Below, one piece after another: positions 52,905 through 60,983 of a stretch of DNA of 64,000 bases. Position numbers and translations under genes: made by a program. Origin of the DNA: CAYVXE01 sp964455375 (GTDB taxonomy: Bacteria > Zhuqueibacterota > Zhuqueibacteria > Oceanimicrobiales > Oceanimicrobiaceae); the NCBI GenBank assembly GCA_964455375.1, contig CAYVXE010000002.1, forward strand, positions 1-64,000, given 5' to 3'. Position 1 is the stretch's first letter; every line of letters starts with the position of its first letter. The notes under the pieces were generated by a model. That model was given only the letters and a program-made list of their open reading frames with translations. It was not told the origin of the DNA and searched no databases.

Positions 52905-53012
52905 ATGATCAAACGTATTTTTTCCACAATCTTTAATAACAGCAACTGGTATTATTGGTATTGGTATTTTACCTGTGTGGGGAAAAATACGTGTTTAGGC
53001 AAATTTAAATAG
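52905..53012 (+). CDS. trpL: Trp/Tyr leader peptide of the aromatic operon
   Basis: A 35-codon frame in the trpE leader encodes MIKRIFSTIFNNSN, then W-Y-Y-W-Y-W-Y (codons TGG TAT TAT TGG TAT TGG TAT at 52947-52967), then FTCVGKNTCLGKFK and TAG. Three Trp and four Tyr in seven codons is far from chance and is the hallmark of a leader peptide that reports charged tRNA levels. The stop lies 24 bases before the attenuator stem, so a ribosome reaching it would leave the terminator free. GTGGG (52977-52981), just after the control codons, can pair with CCCAC (53038-53042) of the terminator, a possible but short antiterminator. The ribosome-binding site is poor (A-rich only), which lowers certainty. 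Confidence 0.75.
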   Translation: MIKRIFSTIFNNSNWYYWYWYFTCVGKNTCLGKFK

Positions 53013-53036
53013 CTTTATTTAGGAACACGAATTTTG

Positions 53037-53070
53037 ACCCACTATATAAACATTATATAGTGGGTTTTTT
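53037..53070 (+). terminator. Attenuator terminator upstream of trpE
   Basis: ACCCACTATATA (53037-53048) pairs perfectly over 12 bp with TATATAGTGGGT (53054-53065), with a 5-base loop and six T. It lies between the leader peptide and the trpE start, in the sense direction. Two upstream helices are possible: TAAATA/TATTTA (53006-53021) inside CGTGTT/AACACG (52990-52995 with 53024-53029). Confidence 0.88.
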
Positions 53071-53099
53071 ATTTTGTGCCGAACCTAAAGCGGGAAACG

Positions 53100-54569
53100 A
53101 TGAATTATTCAGAATTTGAAACTCTGGCAAAACAGGGGAATGTGATTCCGGTTTACCAAACCTATCTGGCGGATCTATTAACGCCGGTATCGGCATTTTT
53201 GAGGTTAGCTCAGGCATCAAAAAATGCCTTTCTTTTTGAAAGTGTGGAAGGGGGAGAAAAAACCGCCCGCTTTTCTTTCCTCGGCTGCGATCCCTTTTGT
53301 ACCATTCAATTTTCAGAAAATACAATTGAAGAAATGCGACTTGGGAAAAGGGAACGTTTTAAAAGCGACATCTTCGAACATCTTAAAAAGCTGTTTGGGA
53401 ATTATCAAATGGTGCGTCCCGAAAATTTACCGAGATTTACCGGCGGCGCTGTGGGCTATTTCGGCTATGAAACGATTCACCTCATTGAAGATGTTCCGGT
53501 TTTGCAGAATGGCTCACAAACATTTCCCGAAGCCGCGTTTATGTTGTTTGATACTATCTTGGCGTTCGACCACCTGAAACATCAAATCTATATCATCAAA
53601 AATGTGCGGCTTGATGAGGAATCCGGATCATTGCCTAAATTATTCGAACATGCACAGGCGACGATTAGCGGCATTAAACAGCGTTTGGACTGTGAATTAA
53701 ATCGTATAAAAAATGACCGCGCTGTGGAGGATAGCCGGGTTGAGTCAAATTTCAATGCAGCGGATTTTTGTTTGGCGGTGTCCCGGGCAAAAGAATTTAT
53801 TCAGGCCGGTGATATTTTTCAGGTTGTTTTGTCGCAGCAGTTCAGGCGAAAAATCAGCGTCACCCCTTTTGATATTTATCGCGCCCTGCGAATCATCAAT
53901 CCATCGCCTTATCTGTATTTCGTAAAAATGGATGATAAATGCATTATTGGCTCATCGCCGGAGCTATTGGTGCGCGTTGAAAACAGGAAGATTGAAGTCA
54001 GACCAATCGCAGGTACTCGTAAACGTGGTCAAACGCCGGCTGAAGATAGTGAGCTTATGGCCGATTTGGAGCAGGATCCGAAGGAAGTTGCGGAACATAC
54101 AATGTTGGTGGATTTAGGCCGGAATGATGTTGGGCAGGTGAGTGAGTTCGGTTCGGTTGAGGTGACGGAGTTTATGCAGGTTGAAAAATATTCGCATGTC
54201 ATGCATCTGGTTTCCAATGTGCAGGGGAAATTACGTGAAAATTTAACCGCCATCGATGCGCTAAAGGCCTGTTTTCCTGCAGGCACGGTTTCCGGAGCAC
54301 CCAAAATCAGGGCTATGGAAATCATCAGTGAACTGGAACCTGAGAAGCGCGGCGTTTATGCCGGAGCTCTCGGTTACCTGGATTTTTCCGGAAATTTAGA
54401 TACCTGCATTGCGATCCGGACGATTTTGACGGAGAAGAAATACGCTTATTTTCAGGCCGGCGCCGGCATCGTTGCCGACTCTGTTCCGGAAAGTGAGTAT
54501 CATGAAACTATGCATAAATCCGCTGCACTCCGGGAGGCGATAGATTTCGCTGAAAGGGGATTGAAATGA
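53100..54569 (+). CDS. trpE: Anthranilate synthase component I
   Basis: TrpE makes anthranilate from chorismate with ammonia from TrpG. The 489-aa protein has the N-terminal regulatory part with FLFESVEGGEKTARFSF, corresponding to the LLES Trp-binding element, so feedback inhibition is likely. The chorismate-binding core follows: GDIFQVVLSQQF, NPSPYLYFVKM, GSSPELLVR, PIAGTRKRG, DLGRNDVG, FPAGTVSGAPKIRAMEI and the end QAGAGIVADSVPESE. The frame is open to a GTG at 53076, within the T tract of the attenuator; the ATG at 53100 is preferred. Confidence 0.96.
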   Translation: MNYSEFETLAKQGNVIPVYQTYLADLLTPVSAFLRLAQASKNAFLFESVEGGEKTARFSFLGCDPFCTIQFSENTIEEMRLGKRERFKSDIFEHLKKLFGNYQMVRPENLPRFTGGAVGYFGYETIHLIEDVPVLQNGSQTFPEAAFMLFDTILAFDHLKHQIYIIKNVRLDEESGSLPKLFEHAQATISGIKQRLDCELNRIKNDRAVEDSRVESNFNAADFCLAVSRAKEFIQAGDIFQVVLSQQFRRKISVTPFDIYRALRIINPSPYLYFVKMDDKCIIGSSPELLVRVENRKIEVRPIAGTRKRGQTPAEDSELMADLEQDPKEVAEHTMLVDLGRNDVGQVSEFGSVEVTEFMQVEKYSHVMHLVSNVQGKLRENLTAIDALKACFPAGTVSGAPKIRAMEIISELEPEKRGVYAGALGYLDFSGNLDTCIAIRTILTEKKYAYFQAGAGIVADSVPESEYHETMHKSAALREAIDFAERGLK

Positions 54570-55156
54570 TTCTGGTCGTCGACAACTACGATTCTTTTAC
54601 GTATAATCTGGTGCAGTATCTGGGTGAATTGGGCGCTAAATTGCTCGTAAAACGCAATGACAAAATCTCATTGACGGAGATAAAAGATATGAATCCCGAC
54701 GGAGTGGTTATTTCGCCGGGGCCGGGTAGACCGGAGAACGCCGGTATTTCTGTGTCTCTCATCGCCGAGTTCGCCGGTTGTATGCCGATTCTTGGCGTTT
54801 GTTTGGGACATCAGGCAATTGGACAGGCATTTGGCGGAAAAATCATCTCTGCACCCGTTCTCATGCATGGAAAGACGTCGCGCATTCAGCACAACCAGCA
54901 AGGCGTGTTTGCAACGCTTCCCAATCCGTTTGCGGCAACGCGTTACCATTCTCTGATTGTTGAAAAAAGGAGTCTGCCCGAAGAGCTTATCGTAACTGCG
55001 GAAACAGAAGACCGAATCATCATGGGACTGCGACATAAAGTGAAACCCGTCTTCGGTGTTCAATTTCACCCGGAGTCTATTTTAACAGAGGTGGGTAAGA
55101 AATTGCTCGATAACTTTCTAAAAATGTGTACAAAATTTAAAGGAAATGCGTCATGA
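54566..55156 (+). CDS. trpG: Anthranilate synthase component II (glutamine amidotransferase)
   Basis: A class I glutamine amidotransferase of 196 aa: NYDSFTYNLVQYL, PGPGRPENAG, the nucleophile elbow GVCLGHQAIG with its Cys, and FHPESI carrying the catalytic His and Glu. It releases ammonia for TrpE. The start overlaps the trpE stop (ATGA) and its own end overlaps trpD by 4 bases. It might also serve p-aminobenzoate synthesis, as no separate pabA is visible. Confidence 0.96.
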   Translation: MILVVDNYDSFTYNLVQYLGELGAKLLVKRNDKISLTEIKDMNPDGVVISPGPGRPENAGISVSLIAEFAGCMPILGVCLGHQAIGQAFGGKIISAPVLMHGKTSRIQHNQQGVFATLPNPFAATRYHSLIVEKRSLPEELIVTAETEDRIIMGLRHKVKPVFGVQFHPESILTEVGKKLLDNFLKMCTKFKGNAS

Positions 55157-56172
55157 TGCAACATGTAATTCGAACCGTTACCGGCGGCAGGAATTTGAGC
55201 CGGGACGAAGCTTTTGAAACGATGCAAATCATCATGGACGGCGGGGCGACGCCTTCGCAGATTGCCGCTTTTCTCATCGCCGAAAAATGCAAGGGCGAGA
55301 CCCTTGAGGAAGTGACTGGCTTTGCAAAGGCCATGCGGCAAAAGGCGACGACGGTCAAAACGAAACATCGCAATGCCATCGATATGTGCGGCACCGGCGG
55401 TGATGGTGCCGGGACCTTCAATATTTCAACGGTGGCGTCGTTTGTGGTAGCCGGTGGTGGCGTTCCGGTGGCAAAACATGGTAACCGTTCGGTCTCAAGC
55501 CGTTGTGGCAGCGCCGACTTGCTGGAAACGCTCGGTGTGAATATCAGTTTGAGTGCAGAGCAAATTGGCGTCTGCCTGGATGAGTTGGGCATTGCATTTT
55601 TGTTTGCACCGGCGCTGCACAAAGCCATGAAGCATGCCGTGGTGCCAAGAAGGGAAATTGGTGTACGCACGGTTTTCAATTTGTTAGGTCCCATGACGAA
55701 TCCCGCCGCGGTGACCCGCCAGGTGATGGGTGTTTACCATCCAGATGTAAAACGTCTGGTGGCGGAAGTATTTCGAGAGTTAGGCGCCGAACACATTTTT
55801 GTGGTGCACAGCGCTGACGGATTGGATGAGGTCTCCATTTATGACGCAACTCCGGTCATTGAATTAAAAGCGGGCAGGATTTTGGAAAGGAGAATCACTC
55901 CGGAGGATTTTGGCCTTGTCCGCAACGCAGCAAACGGCGTTCAGGGTGGGTCGCCTGAAGAGAACGCACAAATTGTAAAAGATGTCCTCGGTGGGCAGAA
56001 AAGTCCTGCCCGCGATTTTGTCATTGCAAACGCCGCCTGCGGTTTTGTTGTCGGCGGTGCGGCGCAATCGTTAAAGGAAGGCGCGGAATTGGCAGCGGAA
56101 TCTATCGATTCCAGAAAGGCAAATGAAAAACTGCAAGCGTTAATCGAGATGACTCAGGCGATCGTCTCATGA
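55153..56172 (+). CDS. trpD: Anthranilate phosphoribosyltransferase
   Basis: TrpD transfers phosphoribose to anthranilate. The 339 aa include the PRPP-binding loop CGTGGDGAGTFNIST, KHGNRSVSSRCGSAD, the anthranilate-site segment HKAMKHAVVPRREIGVRTVFN and LGPMTNPA. The length is normal and it is not fused to trpG. Its start is coupled to trpG and its end overlaps trpC by 4 bases. Confidence 0.96.
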   Translation: MMQHVIRTVTGGRNLSRDEAFETMQIIMDGGATPSQIAAFLIAEKCKGETLEEVTGFAKAMRQKATTVKTKHRNAIDMCGTGGDGAGTFNISTVASFVVAGGGVPVAKHGNRSVSSRCGSADLLETLGVNISLSAEQIGVCLDELGIAFLFAPALHKAMKHAVVPRREIGVRTVFNLLGPMTNPAAVTRQVMGVYHPDVKRLVAEVFRELGAEHIFVVHSADGLDEVSIYDATPVIELKAGRILERRITPEDFGLVRNAANGVQGGSPEENAQIVKDVLGGQKSPARDFVIANAACGFVVGGAAQSLKEGAELAAESIDSRKANEKLQALIEMTQAIVS

Positions 56173-56963
56173 ATGATATTCTGAAAAATATTCTTCGGGA
56201 TAAGAAAATGGAAATAGGTGCCAGTCAAGCAAAAGTACCGATTTCAAGATTGTTTGAAATAGCTGAAGAACAGGTACCTCCGGTTTCGTTGACGGATGCG
56301 TTAGACCGTGAGACAGTCGCAGTCGTTGCCGAATTAAAAAAACAATCACCCACCGCAGGCGTGATTAAAGAAAATGCAGACATTGGCGGGATCGCTGAAA
56401 GTTATGCAGAAAATGGTGCTGCGGCTATTTCCGTACTGACGGATTTTCCCTATTTTGGCGGGACTTTGCAGGATTTAGCCCAGGTTCGTCACAGGGTGAA
56501 TTTACCGCTTCTTCGCAAGGATTTTATTCTCGAACCGTATCAAATTGTCGAAGCCAGAGCGTTCGGTGCAGACGCCGTTTTGCTCATCGTAGCGGCATTG
56601 GGACAGCCTCAATTCGTTGAACTGCTTGCGACCGCGGCAGAGGTTCGCATGCAGCCGTTGGTGGAAGTGCACACAGAAAAAGAAGCAGACCGGGGGTTAT
56701 GCGAAAATGTTTCACTCCTCGGGATTAATAATCGAAACCTGAACACATTTGAAGTGGATTTACGAACCACAGAACGAGTGATGAAAATGATTCCGGAGGA
56801 GGTTCAGGTGATTTCAGAGAGCGGCATTAAATCCCCGGAGGATGTTGAAAGACTCGCCCAATGGGGCGTTGATGCGGTTCTTGTTGGCGAGACTTTCATG
56901 CGGCACCCGGAGCCGGGGACAGCCCTGAAACCGTTTGTTGGAGTACCCAAATGTTCAAGGTGA
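56169..56963 (+). CDS. trpC: Indole-3-glycerol phosphate synthase
   Basis: A 264-aa TIM barrel that closes the indole ring. The motifs are VAELKKQSPTAG (catalytic Lys in the family position), SVLTDFPYFGG, LLRKDFILEPYQ, EVHTEKE and GINNRNLNTFEVDL, then SESGI. The Ser-Pro-Ser of many homologues reads SPT here. It overlaps trpF by 13 bases; the two enzymes are separate, unlike the E. coli fusion. Confidence 0.96.
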   Translation: MNDILKNILRDKKMEIGASQAKVPISRLFEIAEEQVPPVSLTDALDRETVAVVAELKKQSPTAGVIKENADIGGIAESYAENGAAAISVLTDFPYFGGTLQDLAQVRHRVNLPLLRKDFILEPYQIVEARAFGADAVLLIVAALGQPQFVELLATAAEVRMQPLVEVHTEKEADRGLCENVSLLGINNRNLNTFEVDLRTTERVMKMIPEEVQVISESGIKSPEDVERLAQWGVDAVLVGETFMRHPEPGTALKPFVGVPKCSR

Positions 56964-57568
56964 AAGTGTGTGGTATCACGAATGAGGAAGATGCGTTGCT
57001 TGCCTGTGAAGCCGGCGCCGGGGCCTTGGGCTTTATTTTTTATGAAAAGAGTCCCCGTTTTATCGATCCTTTTGCCGCAGAGAAAATTATTTCAAAGCTG
57101 CCGGCATCGGTCAAAAAGGTGGGTGTGTTTGTCAATGCGCCGGTGGAAGATATAAATACGCGGTTTAAATTTCTCGATTTTGCACAGTTGCACGGTGATG
57201 AAACGCCGGAATACTGCCGGCAGGTCACATTACCGGTGATAAAAGTCTTCCGCGTGCAGGCTTCATTTGATAGTCGTGAAATGCAGTCCTACAACCCGGA
57301 TGGATTCTTGCTCGACACATACAGCCCGGCACAGCGGGGAGGAACCGGTGAAAGCTTTGATTGGCAAATTGCACGGGAAGCAAAGAAATATGGGAGAATC
57401 ATTCTTTCAGGTGGTTTGAATGCGCATAATGTTTTGCAAGCTGTAAACACAACGCTCCCGGATGCGGTGGATGTAAATAGCGGGATTGAGGCGGCTCCCG
57501 GTAAGAAAGACGTAAAAAAGTTGAAATCATTTTTTAAAGTACTCGAACAGACATACTTGACTAAATAA
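56951..57568 (+). CDS. trpF: Phosphoribosylanthranilate isomerase
   Basis: A 205-aa TIM barrel for the Amadori rearrangement between TrpD and TrpC. It begins VKVCGITNEEDAL with the catalytic Cys, continues with GFIFYEKSPRF, VGVFVN, AQLHGDETPEYC and the second catalytic Asp in LLDTYSPAQRGGTG, and ends ILSGGLNAHNV and DVNSGIEAAPGKKD. It starts inside the end of trpC. Confidence 0.96.
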   Translation: MFKVKVCGITNEEDALLACEAGAGALGFIFYEKSPRFIDPFAAEKIISKLPASVKKVGVFVNAPVEDINTRFKFLDFAQLHGDETPEYCRQVTLPVIKVFRVQASFDSREMQSYNPDGFLLDTYSPAQRGGTGESFDWQIAREAKKYGRIILSGGLNAHNVLQAVNTTLPDAVDVNSGIEAAPGKKDVKKLKSFFKVLEQTYLTK

Positions 57569-57598
57569 CGAAATAATCTAATTGGAAGGCATTGCATC

Positions 57599-58813
57599 GT
57601 GAAAATGATGGAGAATAAGAGCTTAACAGATAATAGTCTGCCGGATGCGAGCGGTTACTTTGAGGAATTTGGCGGCAAGTTTATTCCTGAAGTTTTATTG
57701 CCGGCGGTGGATGAATTGGAGGATGCGTATGCCGCCGTCAAAAATGATGACGCATTTCAGTCGGAGTTATTGCGCTATTTGCAGGACTATTCCGGGCGTC
57801 CTACGCCGCTGACGTTCTGCCCGCGCCTGACGGAAAAATATGGTGGCGCTAAGGTTTATCTCAAACGCGAAGATCTGAATCATACCGGGGCGCATAAAAT
57901 AAACAACTGTTTGGGGCAGATTCTTTTGGCGAAAAGAATGGGGAAAAAGCGCATCATTGCGGAGACCGGCGCCGGTCAGCATGGTGTTGCGGTTGCAACG
58001 GTGTCTGCAAAATTCGGCTTAAAATGTGTCGTTTACATGGGTGAAGAAGATACGCGGCGGCAACAGCTAAATGTTTTTCGGATGGAACTTTTAGGCGCTG
58101 ACGTCATCCCGGTCAAATCCGGCAGCCGAACGTTGAAAGATGCCATCAACGAAGCCATTCGCGACTGGGTCACGAATGTTGGCGATACATTTTATTTGAT
58201 TGGTTCCGTGGTGGGGCCGCACCCGTACCCCATGATGGTCAGGGACTTTCAGTCGGTGATCGGCCGTGAAACCAGGGAGCAAATGTTGCGGCAAACGACC
58301 CACCTACCGGATTATGTGCTTGCCTGTGTTGGCGGCGGCAGCAACGCCATGGGCATGTTCTATCCGTTTCTGGCTGACCGGTCGGTGAAATTGTTTGGCG
58401 TCGAAGCTGCCGGAGAAGGATTAACAACGAATAAACATGCCGCGACCCTCACCGCTGGAACGCCCGGTGTTTTGCATGGCGCTTTGACTTACTTACTGCA
58501 GGATCAGGATGGTCAGATACAGGAAGCACATTCGATTTCTGCGGGGTTGGATTATCCCGCGGTGGGGCCTGAACATAGCTTCCTGAAAAAATCTGGACGG
58601 GTACATTATACATCGGTCACGGACGAGGAAGCGCTCGATGCATTTTATCTGCTGGCGAAAACAGAGGGAATTTTGCCGGCTCTGGAAAGTTCGCATGCCA
58701 TCGCACAAGCGGTAAAAATGCTGCCTGAAACCGACCCTGATGAACGAATGGTCATTTGTTTGTCAGGCAGAGGTGATAAGGATGTGGATATCATCAAATC
58801 GTTAACTGTGTAA
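57599..58813 (+). CDS. trpB: Tryptophan synthase beta chain
   Basis: TrpB joins indole and serine with PLP. The 404 aa show FGGKFIPE, KREDLNHTGAHKINN with the PLP lysine near residue 100, AETGAGQHGVA, and the phosphate loop CVGGGSNAMG. This is the standard TrpB1 type. The frame opens with a GTG at 57599, preceded by GGAAGG; ATG codons at 57605 and 57608 are alternatives. The gap to trpF is 30 bases and to trpA 21. Confidence 0.97.
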   Translation: MKMMENKSLTDNSLPDASGYFEEFGGKFIPEVLLPAVDELEDAYAAVKNDDAFQSELLRYLQDYSGRPTPLTFCPRLTEKYGGAKVYLKREDLNHTGAHKINNCLGQILLAKRMGKKRIIAETGAGQHGVAVATVSAKFGLKCVVYMGEEDTRRQQLNVFRMELLGADVIPVKSGSRTLKDAINEAIRDWVTNVGDTFYLIGSVVGPHPYPMMVRDFQSVIGRETREQMLRQTTHLPDYVLACVGGGSNAMGMFYPFLADRSVKLFGVEAAGEGLTTNKHAATLTAGTPGVLHGALTYLLQDQDGQIQEAHSISAGLDYPAVGPEHSFLKKSGRVHYTSVTDEEALDAFYLLAKTEGILPALESSHAIAQAVKMLPETDPDERMVICLSGRGDKDVDIIKSLTV

Positions 58814-58834
58814 CATCTAATTTTGTGAGATAAG

Positions 58835-59638
58835 ATGAATCGATTACAAAAAAGAATTGCAGAAAAAGTGGCTGCCGCGGAGAAAATGCTTTCTGTTTTT
58901 ATCGCGGCGGGATTCCCAGAGTTGAATTCAACCCCTGACTATGTGCTGGCCTTTGAAAAAGCCGGCGCCGATTTTATCGAGATCGGTTTACCGTTTTCTG
59001 ACCCCATCGCAGACGGACCGGTTATTCAACATGCATCGCAGATTGCCTTAAATAACGGGGTAACCTTAGAGAAATGTTTCCATCAAATCCACCTGATTCG
59101 AAAGAGCAGCCAGATTCCAATTTTACTCATGGGCTATTTTAATCCAATTTTTAAATTTGGAGTAAAGAGTTTCTTACAGCAGGCTGAATCCTCTGGTGTC
59201 GACGGTTTGATTATCCCTGATTTGCTTCCAGAAGAATTCGCACGGTTTCAAAATGAATTTGCAACATCAACGATTGGGGTAAATTTCCTGATTTCTCCCA
59301 ATACGGGTATGGAGAGAATCAAACATATCGATACGCTGACGCAATCATTTATTTATTGCACTTCTGTAACCGGCACGACCGGGGTTCGGGAAAACGTTTC
59401 TGCCGATTTGCATCGTTATTTGGTTCGGGTACGTGAGTCGGTTAAGCATCCTTACTTTGTGGGCTTTGGCATTGCAAATGAAAGGGAGGCGGAGCGAATT
59501 TCCAGGGAATGTGACGGAATCATTGTCGGCAGTGCAGTGATTAAGAAGATTGACGAAGCACCCACCGGACAAAAGTTGGAAACGGCCTCAAGCTTTGTAT
59601 CCCAATTAAAGGAGGCAATTGTAAATGGAGATTCATGA
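58835..59638 (+). CDS. trpA: Tryptophan synthase alpha chain
   Basis: TrpA cleaves indole-3-glycerol phosphate and channels indole to TrpB. The 267-aa barrel shows FIEIGLPFSDPIADGPVIQ with the catalytic Glu, GVDGLIIPDLLPEE with the catalytic Asp, YCTSVTGTTGVRE and GFGIANERE. It overlaps the chorismate mutase gene by 14 bases, tying the Trp block to the following shikimate/tyrosine genes. Confidence 0.97.
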   Translation: MNRLQKRIAEKVAAAEKMLSVFIAAGFPELNSTPDYVLAFEKAGADFIEIGLPFSDPIADGPVIQHASQIALNNGVTLEKCFHQIHLIRKSSQIPILLMGYFNPIFKFGVKSFLQQAESSGVDGLIIPDLLPEEFARFQNEFATSTIGVNFLISPNTGMERIKHIDTLTQSFIYCTSVTGTTGVRENVSADLHRYLVRVRESVKHPYFVGFGIANEREAERISRECDGIIVGSAVIKKIDEAPTGQKLETASSFVSQLKEAIVNGDS

Positions 59639-59909
59639 TTGGCGAAAAAAGATCGATGCGATCGATGCTGAAATATTATGTCTGCTGAATAAACGGGCGG
59701 AGTGTACCATTGCGATTGGGTTTCTGAAGGCAAAACATCACTTGCCTGTTTATGTTCCTCAACGGGAAACAGAAATCTTAAACCGTCTGATGTCAGAAAA
59801 TCGAGGCCCGTTAACGGCAGATGGTGTCAAACGAATCTTTGAACGCATTATTGATGAATCAAGAAAATTGGAAAAGGACAAAATGTTAAAAAATAACCAA
59901 AAGGATTAA
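59625..59909 (+). CDS. aroQ: Chorismate mutase, AroQ class
   Basis: A compact 94-aa all-helical mutase that turns chorismate into prephenate, the first step towards Phe and Tyr. It shows WRKKIDAIDAEILCLLNKRAE (helix 1, with the active-site Arg), AIGFLKA and VYVPQRETEIL, and a third helix ending in RIIDESRKLE. There is no fused dehydratase or dehydrogenase. Only 3 bases separate it from the DAHP synthase gene. The start lies inside trpA, and an AGGAGG lies just upstream. Confidence 0.9.
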   Translation: MEIHDWRKKIDAIDAEILCLLNKRAECTIAIGFLKAKHHLPVYVPQRETEILNRLMSENRGPLTADGVKRIFERIIDESRKLEKDKMLKNNQKD

Positions 59910-59912
59910 AAA

Positions 59913-60926
59913 ATGGTCGTCGTAATGAAAGAAAATGCCACAGAGGAAAATATTCAGAAAGTCGTTTCAAAATTGACGGAAATGAATTTTGATGTGCACC
60001 GGTCAACGGGCGTCAATCAAACCGTTCTCGGCGCGGTGGGTGACAAACGCGGGATTGAAGTGCGCAGCTTTGAGTTAATGGAGGATGTACAAAAGGTTGT
60101 TCCAATTACTCAGCCGTACAAATTGGCCAGTCGGGCATTCAAACCCGAAGACTCTGTCATTAAAATAAAAGATGTAGCCGTTGGTGGAGACACCTTGGTT
60201 ATGTTTGCCGGTCCGTGCTCCATTGAAAATCGGGAGGCAATTTTACAAACTGCCGAAATTGTGAAGAAGGCCGGCGCTACGGTTTTGCGCGGAGGGGCAT
60301 ATAAACCGCGCACATCTCCTTACAGTTTCCAGGGATTGGGCGAAGAGGGATTGAAGTACATGCGCGAAGCTGCAAACCTGCATGGGTTGATCTCTGTTTC
60401 TGAAGTCATGGAAAGCAGTCAGATTCCAATTCTTGTGGAATATGTGGATATTCTTCAGGTTGGCGCCCGAAACATGCAAAATTTTACCTTGTTGCGGGAT
60501 TTAGGAAAAATCAGAAAGCCGGTTTTATTGAAGCGCGGGATGTCTGCAACCATCGAAGAGCTTTTGATGTCTGCTGAGTACATCATGGCCGGCGGAAACT
60601 TTCAGGTCATTTTGTGTGAGCGCGGCATTCGTACATTTGAAAAATATACACGAAACACGTTAGATATTTCTGCGATCCCTGTCGTGAAAAAACTAAGCCA
60701 CCTGCCCATCATCGCTGACCCCAGCCATGCGACGGGACGGCGGGATAAAGTGGCGCCCATGGCCAGGGCAGCCATCGCCGCCGGATGTGACGGTCTCATC
60801 GTGGAAGTTCATCAAAATCCCGACGAAGCGCTTTCCGACGGCCCGCAGTCGCTGTATCCGGAACAGTTTAAGAAATTAATGAGCGAACTCAAAATTATTG
60901 CCAAAGCCGTTGGAAAACACTGGTAA
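59913..60926 (+). CDS. aroF: DAHP synthase, type I-beta with N-terminal ferredoxin-like domain
   Basis: This enzyme opens the shikimate pathway by joining phosphoenolpyruvate and erythrose 4-phosphate. Residues ~1-70 form the ferredoxin-like regulatory domain (MVVVMKENATEENI), as in Thermotoga, where it binds Tyr and Phe. The barrel carries FAGPCSIEN, LRGGAYKPRTSPYSFQGLG, VLLKRGMSATIEE, IADPSHATGRRDKV and GLIVEVHQNPDEALSDGPQS. Its position next to aroQ recalls the physical DAHPS-mutase couples known in other bacteria. The symbol is approximate; aroG is also used. Confidence 0.94.
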   Translation: MVVVMKENATEENIQKVVSKLTEMNFDVHRSTGVNQTVLGAVGDKRGIEVRSFELMEDVQKVVPITQPYKLASRAFKPEDSVIKIKDVAVGGDTLVMFAGPCSIENREAILQTAEIVKKAGATVLRGGAYKPRTSPYSFQGLGEEGLKYMREAANLHGLISVSEVMESSQIPILVEYVDILQVGARNMQNFTLLRDLGKIRKPVLLKRGMSATIEELLMSAEYIMAGGNFQVILCERGIRTFEKYTRNTLDISAIPVVKKLSHLPIIADPSHATGRRDKVAPMARAAIAAGCDGLIVEVHQNPDEALSDGPQSLYPEQFKKLMSELKIIAKAVGKHW

Positions 60927-60983
60927 AATTACTTGAAAATTACTTCCGGTTTGGTTATACTTGTCTGAAAGTGAGGATTATGT

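Noticed and set aside
53076..53099. GTG at 53076 as the trpE start
   Set aside because: It falls in the T tract of the terminator and has no ribosome-binding site; the ATG at 53100 matches the usual TrpE N-terminus.
55137..55694. 185-aa minus-strand open frame inside trpD
   Set aside because: Antisense shadow of a conserved gene within a tight operon.
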